A stretch of 64,000 nucleotides of DNA from contig CM051461.1 of the NCBI GenBank assembly GCA_028095005.1, positions 42,643,968 to 42,707,967 on the forward strand. The letters are read 5' to 3'. The notes beneath the pieces are model-generated. The model had not been told where the DNA came from and did no database searches. It saw only the letters and a program-made list of their open reading frames with translations. The DNA is from Rhynchospora pubera (lineage: Eukaryota; Streptophyta; Magnoliopsida; Poales; Cyperaceae). Of the stretch, positions 57,366 to 64,000 are shown piece by piece (positions within the stretch are counted from its first letter, which is position 1; every line of letters starts with the position of its first letter). The position numbers and the translations under genes are program-made.

Positions 57366-58046
57366 AAAGCAAGCGAACACGGTGACAAAAGGCTTAAAAG
57401 CTCAGACTATGAGATTATCAGAAAGGTCAAACAAGCGGTACAGCAGCTACCAGATCTCGAGCTTCCTCCGGAAGGATCCTACATCATCTTTGAAACAGAC
57501 GGATGCATGGAAGGGTGGGGCGGAGTATGCAAATGGAAGAAAGCAAAGCATGTCCCCCGAAATACGGAGAAAGTTTGTGCGTATGCAAGCGGGAAATTCC
57601 CAGTTATTAAATCCACAATAAATGCAGAGATCTATGCTTGCATGGAAACAATGAAGGCACTCAAGATTCACTACCTGGATCAAAAGGAGATCACCCTCAG
57701 AACTGATTGCCAGGCCATAATCAGTTTTTATAACAAGTCAGCACAAAACAAACCTTCAAGAGTCCGATGGATTAATTTTGTTGACTTTGTAACAGGAACA
57801 GGAGTGCAAGTAAATTTCGAGCACATTGATGGCAAAATGAATGTACTAGCTAATTCGTTATCACGATTAACAGCAAATATGGTGAAAACCGGAAATTGCT
57901 ATTTCGCTGATGAACAATTGGCCGATTTAGAAAAGGTGCTCGAAGAAACAAAAGGAGTTCCTGAGGAAATAATCAAGCATCAGGCAACAATTATCGGGCA
58001 TATTGATAATATGCTAGATGAAAAACCTTTCTTTCAAAACCTCTAG
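57366..58046 (+). pseudogene. Pararetrovirus RNase H part, with an altered motif
   Basis: Same frame as the reverse transcriptase, resuming directly after its stop. Motifs: FETDGCMEGWGG (first Asp), INAEIYACMETMKAL (Glu), LRTDCQAI (second Asp), and a last block HIDGKMNVLANSLSRL in which the usually acidic position before SLSR is Asn. It ends with a TAG at 58044-58046, as expected for the end of badnaviral ORF3. Besides the upstream stop, the changed residue suggests loss of RNase H function or decay after integration. Confidence 0.82.
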
Positions 58047-58180
58047 AGCAAGGCGATAAGCGGGCATGGTGGACCGCTGGAAAAACCCACTATACCCTGT
58101 ATCTTAGGAACTGTCTGGTAGTAATCTACGGAAAGCTACTGACATTTTTAGTTTTCTTATAATTTATATTTTATGTGAAT

Positions 58181-58196
58181 TTTATTTCTTTTTCAG
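58181..58196 (+). promoter_or_regulatory. Candidate splice acceptor before the 3' ORF
   Basis: TTTTATTTCTTTTTCAG is a strong pyrimidine tract and AG immediately upstream of a frame that has no ATG near its 5' end. The tungrovirus RTBV expresses its fourth ORF from a spliced RNA, which makes the arrangement suggestive. No donor was identified. Confidence 0.4.
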
Positions 58197-58227
58197 AAAA
58201 ATAGTGCTTGATCATCTGAGGAACCTT

Positions 58228-58629
58228 ATGAGAATCCATGAAAGAAGCCCAACAACCGGGTTCAGACCAGGAAGCCGGCAAGCATTTCAGCAAGCCAAAA
58301 GATGGGCAGCCTCAGGAAGAGAGTTAGACTCTCTTCGGGATTATGAAATAATAACTGGTGACCTACTAACAATGTACCCACGGTCTTTTCAGTGGGAAGG
58401 AACCATGCTACTTAAGCTTGAGGAACTTCATAAGGAGCAAATACAAAGGACCATTGATGAAGTCGAAAGGCTTATAGTCTTGAGTTATTTGCAAAAGATT
58501 CGTCTAGAACAGAAGGCATCCAAAGACAACTGGGCTAGTACTGCACTAGGACCAGTTAATCATAACATTGATGAGCTGTTAGTAATTCACCAAAAGATGC
58601 GATCGATCCAGCAAGGCTATTATTATTAG
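58228..58629 (+). CDS. Extra 3' ORF of the pararetrovirus (ORF4-like), unknown function
   Basis: The frame is open from 58108. The first ATG is at 58228, giving 133 residues. It begins MRIHERSPTTGFRPGSRQAF and is hydrophilic, with SLRDYEIITGDLL, helical ELHKEQIQRTIDEVERLIVL and a Gln/Tyr-ending tail. No domain was recognised. It lies between the end of the polyprotein and the viral promoter, where most badnaviruses have no large ORF, although a few badnaviruses and the tungrovirus do carry an extra product. It is intact although the polyprotein is heavily broken. It may be translated from a spliced RNA or may be host-derived. The virus-family homology is unproven. Confidence 0.5.
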   Translation: MRIHERSPTTGFRPGSRQAFQQAKRWAASGRELDSLRDYEIITGDLLTMYPRSFQWEGTMLLKLEELHKEQIQRTIDEVERLIVLSYLQKIRLEQKASKDNWASTALGPVNHNIDELLVIHQKMRSIQQGYYY

Positions 58630-58905
58630 TGAGTCCCACCATCATAAGGGAATCACATTATTATGTTTACTTTCGGTGCCACTACGGTAGTGCGCATCTT
58701 TTCTTTTTCTTTATTCCCTGCCACATGAGTTGGCACGAAATGAGTGGTTTGCTTTTATTTCTTTTGGGCAATTATTTTACTAAAAGATGCCCATTAGTTT
58801 GCTAAGGACATACCAACTGTGGTAGACGAATAATTGAAATGGACGATGGGGCCCATATGCGCACCCGCATTCAATTATCGAGCTCACCAACTGGTAGCGT
58901 TCCTT

Positions 58906-58914
58906 CTATATAAG
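58906..58914 (+). promoter_or_regulatory. Pararetrovirus TATA box
   Basis: CTATATAAG lies in a 270-bp non-coding region after the 3' ORF, about 70 bp before an AATAAA and 165 bp before the primer site. This is the order expected for the pregenomic RNA promoter. Confidence 0.7.
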
Positions 58915-58983
58915 TAGTAGGATGTTTCACTAAGAGGGCATCACCCAACTTAGTAATCATCTCTTCTTCTCTAGCCAGAAATC

Positions 58984-58989
58984 AATAAA
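58984..58989 (+). terminator. Pararetrovirus poly(A) signal
   Basis: AATAAA lies between the TATA box and the primer site. Plant pararetroviruses place the signal just downstream of the start of transcription, so that the RNA is terminally redundant. Confidence 0.65.
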
Positions 58990-59078
58990 ATTTCCTCATT
59001 TTCCTCTCAAAACTTTGGAACCAGTATTCATTAGTAATCAGAAGTTTCAAAGTCGATCCGATCGCTATTATTCTATTC

Positions 59079-59096
59079 TGGTATCAGAGCGAGGTT
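59079..59096 (+). other. Primer-binding site for initiator-Met tRNA
   Basis: TGGTATCAGAGCGAGGTT, the canonical caulimovirid minus-strand primer site complementary to initiator tRNA-Met. It defines position 1 of badnavirus genomes. What follows to about 59369 should be leader. Confidence 0.93.
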
Positions 59097-59530
59097 TGTT
59101 TTCTTAATATTATGGCTTTCTAATTTCCTAATTATTCTGGGTAGGCACCTAGGGGGAGATTATACCAAACTAATAAAATTGTTTAAATTAATCAACCAGA
59201 AAACGTCAGTTAAAAGTGAAATTTTAAGGAACCAAAAGAATCATCCTGCCGTACAGTACCTAGGAAAAATGAGAAGATCGTGGGTAAACACGATGATGTG
59301 AGGTTATAACCAAAGTAAACCAACTTAAAATTGGCAAAGTAAAGGAAGATTAATTAATAAACTGGGTACACAGTTTTGGGTGCACATAGCAGAAAATTTT
59401 ACTCAAAATGGCAAAATCATAAGGGTGACCATATTTTTGGGTGGCAAAAACAGAAGATTTAACTTTCGAGTGGCAATTGCTAGATTTCACAAATTTTGGG
59501 TGGCACAGAAAAAATTATCCCAAATAAATT

Positions 59531-62500
59531 TGATGACTTATACCTCTAATTTATCTTTAAAAATAAAACTTAAAAATGTAAGAAAAATATTCCCTCAATT
59601 AGACTAGAACTTGAGTTGAAAAGGCTCAACTTCAGTTGCCGTACGACTTCAGTTTGGAAAATGCGTACAAGGAGGAGGGAAGAACACATTTTTAAACTAT
59701 ATATGGTAGTTTAACTAATGTGGCTATGAATTTGTGACACCTAGTGTTAATGGTATAAAGATATGGCATAGGAAAATATTAAAATGTCTCTGACTTGCTC
59801 CGCTTGATTTCCAATTGCATGTATAGAGAATAGAAATGTAAATTGTTTACATGTTTTTTCGACCCAAAAAATGCGCTTTTGTGCATGGATGAGGAAAAAA
59901 ACAAAATTTTTATTTGTTTTGCCACATTGCAAATTAAATGCGCCACTGTTGTTTTTTCTCATTTTTCTTGTATCTTGCTGGGTTGTAGTTATCAGGTATG
60001 TATGTCGGCAAGAAATCTCATCTTCTTTCTGTATATATATTCCTGCCATGTGGCAAAAAAGAAAAAAAAAACGTGTTAATTTTTTGGTAGGAACAATGCT
60101 ATATTTTCTCATATATATGTCGGGAAAAAAGTGAATCCTTGTCCAAAGAATCTGTACTATGCTATCATAAAATATTCGAAGTGGAACAAAGAGATTTTAT
60201 GAAATTGACATTATAACACATGCGCAAGTTATTTTATTTTATTATCGACGTTTAGAGTAAATGAATCAATTTTAGAAATTTACGGTTTTTAATGCGAACT
60301 AGTTATTTTAATGTGACCAATAAATTATAATATCGAACTTTCTTTTGTTTTAAAATCCATCTTTTTTCTGGTTTTACAAAATCCAAATTTTAAATAATAT
60401 GCTTTCTTACTTAATTACATAACATATCAATACTAATTTAAATTTCTAGCATTAAAAATTCCAACATTATAATGCAATTAATTTGGACTTCAAGAAAGTT
60501 AAAACTTTTGATTTCAAAATAATAAATATTAATTATATGTTTTAATTCGGTATATCTGTTTCTGCACGCCAAATCTTTTTTTTTAGAAAATTGTAGTGCC
60601 AGGAACAAAATTATTAATCTGTTTAATCATTGTTTAATGATTAATAATCATTTTTTTTTTTGCAAAATCTTGAATATTTAACATATGGAGCAACCAACCA
60701 GCCACATTAATTTAGAAGGAGATTTCAGTTTATTATAAATCGACACACGGAAAATAGACTTTGAATTTCATAATAATCCCAAATGGAAGCAAATCATCTT
60801 AAATGCTAAAGAGTTCACACATGAGCACCAGACACATAGCCCTCATTTTTGATGCCAACATGAAAGTATTCTAATTAATTAAAATTCTTTCACATGACAT
60901 GAGTAATTAAAATGCAAACAAAATTAAATTGACCATGACAAAATCGCCACAAACCAAATCAAACATGCCGTACAAGAGAGGAACAAAGCGGCACCTAATT
61001 AAGCTAAGCCTTCAAGCGTCGACCAATCTTAAAATTGCACCTGTGCCGCTAAAATGTTGTAGTTTTTATAACTAAAGCGCACATTGGAAGGAAAAAGAGA
61101 AAGCAACGAAGCTATCAATTGATACGGACTTAGATCCGGTCGGCCCAGGCGCAATCCCAATAAATCTGTTCACACTCGGCGTCACGTGCGTTATTTCTTG
61201 GATTTTGCGTATTAGTCCTTATCTAATTTTGTTATACATGTTTTATACTTTATCGTTTTCCGCACTTCAATTCTCATATAGAAAAGTTTTTTTTTTCTTC
61301 TTTTTATTTACTTAGAAGTGTTTGTGAAACATCTTAAATCCATCCAGCTTATGAATTTTCCCAAAATTTGTCATGAATATTTAAAAAAAAATATATAAAG
61401 ATATAACAAGTTGGACCAACTAATTAGTAGTTAGCATATAACTAAATTTTAATTATTTAATTATGATAAGCAAAATTTACAACGGACTCTCCTGATGAAA
61501 TCAACTTAAAAAAAATTATAAATCAGTAGTTCTTTTTAATGGTTTGCTTACTGTTTTTAAATAGCCGTGCCATAAATCCTATGATGCATATTGGTATATT
61601 TGAAATCGGACGAACAATTAGATAATCAATTATTTTGATTAACTTTAGAAAATAATGTTAGAATTTGAGGTCCAACATTATCGGTTGGGTTGATCTATAT
61701 GACTCATGTATCGTGCCAATAGATAGCATGATGACATTCGGTGCATGTTTCAATAATCATCAAATAATTTAAAATTTAAACAAAGCAAAATGATTAAATG
61801 TCATTGCTATTTCATCAAATGATTTTTTATATTTCATCAAAATTACACATTAATTAGGCTCTCTATGTGCTAATATTATATATTTGTTGTCCCTAACTAC
61901 GGCCTAGAGGAGGTCAATATGCACTTGAGCAATTAACTTGTAATTTAATTGAGATGAGTTTAGATATAAGTTTAATACCTAAATTGAAGACTCTAACTAA
62001 ACTCTATCCATCTTGTCAAGCTCCATAACAAGGCATAATCTTGTTCTAGTCATTTCTTCAATTTGCTTCAAATAATTCACTAATAAAAGTACTGAGAAAA
62101 AGATTAGTAGTAGTTGATGTTGTTTTGCAAGTCGGCAAATATGCTAAGTTCAATTGTTTGATTCAACAACATTTATTTTAAATCTTTTCATTGTTTAAAT
62201 TTAATTAAAAAAATCTGTTATTGAGATTGTCTGCCTAAATATCGTTTTATATATACCTTAGGTATTTTTATTTGTGTAAATGGATAATTTCTCGCTGTGC
62301 CTTTCAAATGAAATATATGTACGCTGTTTTAGTGTTCTCTGTATAATAAAATTATTATAGCTAAAATTACTAAATTAGAGACAACATTTATCCAAATAAT
62401 TTTTTAATTTCTTGTCATAATTAAATAAATGAATAGTTGTCTATAATTTATTTTAATCGATTTATAATGATAAGTTGCTTATTATACCTTGCAAGTTACC

Positions 62501-62990
62501 AAGAGCATCATGTTTTCACAATGTTATTGCCCAAAAAAACTGTTCTGTTAATTCTCCTCCAAATGCTTTATTTAGTATTCTATAATTCTATATACTTGAG
62601 CTATTCCTACTTATGAACATAATTGACTTCTTAATTTGGAATCAATTAAAGAACGTTTTCTAATAATATAGCAAACAAAATATGTGTTGGTTTCTTTCAT
62701 TTATTAATGATATGTGTCGTCCCATTTTTTTATTTTTTTTCAATTGGAGGACAAACAAGGAGAACTATGGTTCGATTTACTTAAATTCATTTACGATCAG
62801 AAAGACACATTGCAAAATTTTCTACCTTGTAGTACTATTCCACCACTTCAACAAAAAAATAAATAAATAAACAAATAAAAAAAGGCAGTTACATAAACTA
62901 ACAAAATTTCCGACGCTTGTGTAAAATAACTTAATAGTACGGATATGCATGCGAAAGTAGCAAAGACGAGCCAACACGCATCCTCTACTG
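59531..62990. other. Gene-free interval
   Basis: AT-rich DNA. Overlapping frames on both strands near 59747-60134 are low-complexity and have no domain. A G-box GTCACGTGCG occurs at about 61181 without a gene beside it. No transposon ends recognised. Confidence 0.45.
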
Positions 62991-62999
62991 CACGATGTA

Positions 63000-63240
63000 A
63001 AAACATCTAACCGTCCGATGAAGATCGGATGAATGAGATGAAAAGTGACGACTATAAAGCGTCACATCGCGGGGTGTCGCACGTGAGGTGGGATCGGCAA
63101 ACGGACGGTGGGCACGTGTCGGCAGCATCCAACGTACGGCTACGGAAGAGAGGGAGCGCTACAAGCTTTCACCGGCGCATCTTTATTCCGGTTCCAACAA
63201 ATTTTGCTTCGTATACCCAAGTAGAACCCCTTTAATATAT
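63000..63240. promoter_or_regulatory. GC-richer island with two G-box (CACGTG) sites
   Basis: GCACGTGAGG (about 63078) and GGCACGTGTCGG (about 63112) lie in a compositionally distinct stretch. It also holds an inverted GTGACG/CGTCAC around CTATAAAGC and a CCGTCCGATGAAGATCGG half-palindrome like family D. It may be a promoter for a gene beyond the window, or a MITE remnant. Confidence 0.3.
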
Positions 63241-64000
63241 CTTAGCATCATTGAATTGTTAATAACAATATTATATTATTATCACATGAGGGTATCCAAT
63301 AATTTTTTGGTCTATGACAACGAGTGAACATGAACTCAGAAGAGTAGAAGTGTTGGTTAATTTTGCTCACTAATATGATCAATTATATTTGTATATCGTA
63401 CTAAATGAGAATGGTAAAGCACATTTAGAAACTTATCCGAAATTTGTAGTAATTTAGCAGAACTAATGGTAAATAACAATTAACATTGATAGTTCATGAT
63501 AAAAATTAAAAAAATATAAATCAAAATTCATGACAAAGTTGAACTCAAGTCTACTCTGTTATTTACTTCAGGTTTTCATCCTATAGGTGTAATTTTATAT
63601 CTTAAATTTTATACTCTTTTTGCCATTGTAAATTAGGCGTTTCCATATTCTTCTTTTCCATTGAAACTCTCTCTCTCACTAGCTCTTTCTCACCTTGCCA
63701 TAATTTTAATTTTGCCATTTATCAGCAACTTCTCAATATTGCTATTTAAAATTAAAACATTTGGTTATTGATTAATCACAAGGATACTTCACCAATAGTT
63801 TCTTTATAATATTGTTTTATAAACATTAATAGAAATTACTAGTTAGAAGCAATCTAACATTTTTTATTTAAAAATGTCTAATGCCACGTTCATTAAAGAA
63901 AAGTAATTACAATTTACATGGAAAATTGATCAGCGAAATAATAAACAATTTGAAAATATATAACAAATTGGAAAGGTACCCATGAAGTACCTACAGCATT
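63241..64000. other. Gene-free interval to window end
   Basis: AT-rich, with a CTCTCTCTC run near 63667. No gene recognised. Confidence 0.4.

Larger units (their letters stand above)
43326..59369 (+). mobile_element. Endogenous badnavirus-like pararetrovirus, one linear copy, interrupted
   Basis: After subtracting the retrotransposon at 45112-53914, about 7.2 kb remains in badnavirus order: ORF2-type protein; polyprotein with movement, capsid, zinc-knuckle, protease, reverse transcriptase and RNase H domains; an extra 3' ORF; promoter; poly(A) signal; and Met-tRNA primer site. Integration of such circular DNA genomes is known in many plants. ORF1 is not recognisable, and the leader seems divided between the two ends. 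The polyprotein has several stops and at least three frame changes, so this copy is a relic. Edges are estimated from where the flanking Mutator arms stop. Confidence 0.85.
43195..59521. mobile_element. Mutator-type inverted arms enclosing a pararetrovirus and a retrotransposon
   Basis: A perfect 9-bp direct repeat AAATAAATT lies at 43186-43194 and 59522-59530, directly outside GGGGAAATTGTTTTTATGCC and the inverse of GGGATAATTTTTTCTGTGCC. Both arms (about 43195-43325 and 59370-59521) contain three or more TGCCACTC-type words about 33 bp apart. By eye they are roughly 70% alike as inverted copies. The arrangement is that of a Mutator-like element. All recognisable inner sequence is viral or retrotransposon, with no Mutator transposase. 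Either the virus inserted into a short Mutator element or the element formed around it. Confidence 0.75.

Overview
The window is nuclear DNA of a flowering plant. It is AT-rich and gene-poor, with interrupted genes that use GT-AG introns. It carries MITE, hAT, CACTA and Mutator-type elements, an Athila-like LTR retrotransposon and an integrated badnavirus-like pararetrovirus. The species cannot be named from the sequence. No CRISPR array, rRNA gene, complete tRNA gene or bacterial feature was seen.

Left part (1-14.2 kb): three diverged copies of one non-coding segment (about 270-2250, 8215-10970 and 12380-13990) are separated and interrupted by transposons. A CACTA-like element (4969-~7999) contains a hAT derivative with an exact 8-bp target duplication and a Mutator-type MITE with an exact 9-bp duplication.

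Gene (15.15-20.06 kb, minus strand): a complete 12-exon gene for a 366-residue THH1/TOM1/TOM3-domain (DUF1084) membrane protein was assembled by hand from splice sites. All exon phases join without a stop. Its last intron carries a small hAT element. A likely small membrane-protein gene (86 residues) lies at 26175-26435 on the minus strand.

Middle (20.5-43 kb): many short inverted-repeat elements, mostly with target duplications readable by eye. They include a 1.35-kb Mutator-like element with a decayed transposase fragment (22615-23964), several hAT elements and at least eight members of one 'GGCTCCGTTTGGA' MITE family. Most of 33.7-42.5 kb shows no gene.

Right part (43.2-59.5 kb): a three-level nest. 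The outer shell is a pair of Mutator-type inverted arms bounded by a perfect 9-bp duplication. Inside lies about 7.2 kb of badnavirus-like genome: small ORF2-type gene, broken polyprotein, extra 3' ORF, TATA box, poly(A) signal and initiator-Met tRNA primer site. The polyprotein is split by an 8.8-kb LTR retrotransposon (45112-53914) with nearly identical LTRs and a 5-bp duplication. This element has an Asp-tRNA primer site and one long gag-protease ORF fused to integrase ends, but no reverse transcriptase, RNase H or integrase core. It is therefore a young non-autonomous element.

The most unusual signal is inside that retrotransposon. A 15-bp palindrome (AATTCGG[A/T]CCGAATT) occurs in pairs with an invariant 6-bp spacer (21-bp period). 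Two pairs are combined at a constant 62-bp offset in the LTR and at two places in the coding ORF. The cassette therefore exists both as LTR DNA and as an in-frame peptide repeat.
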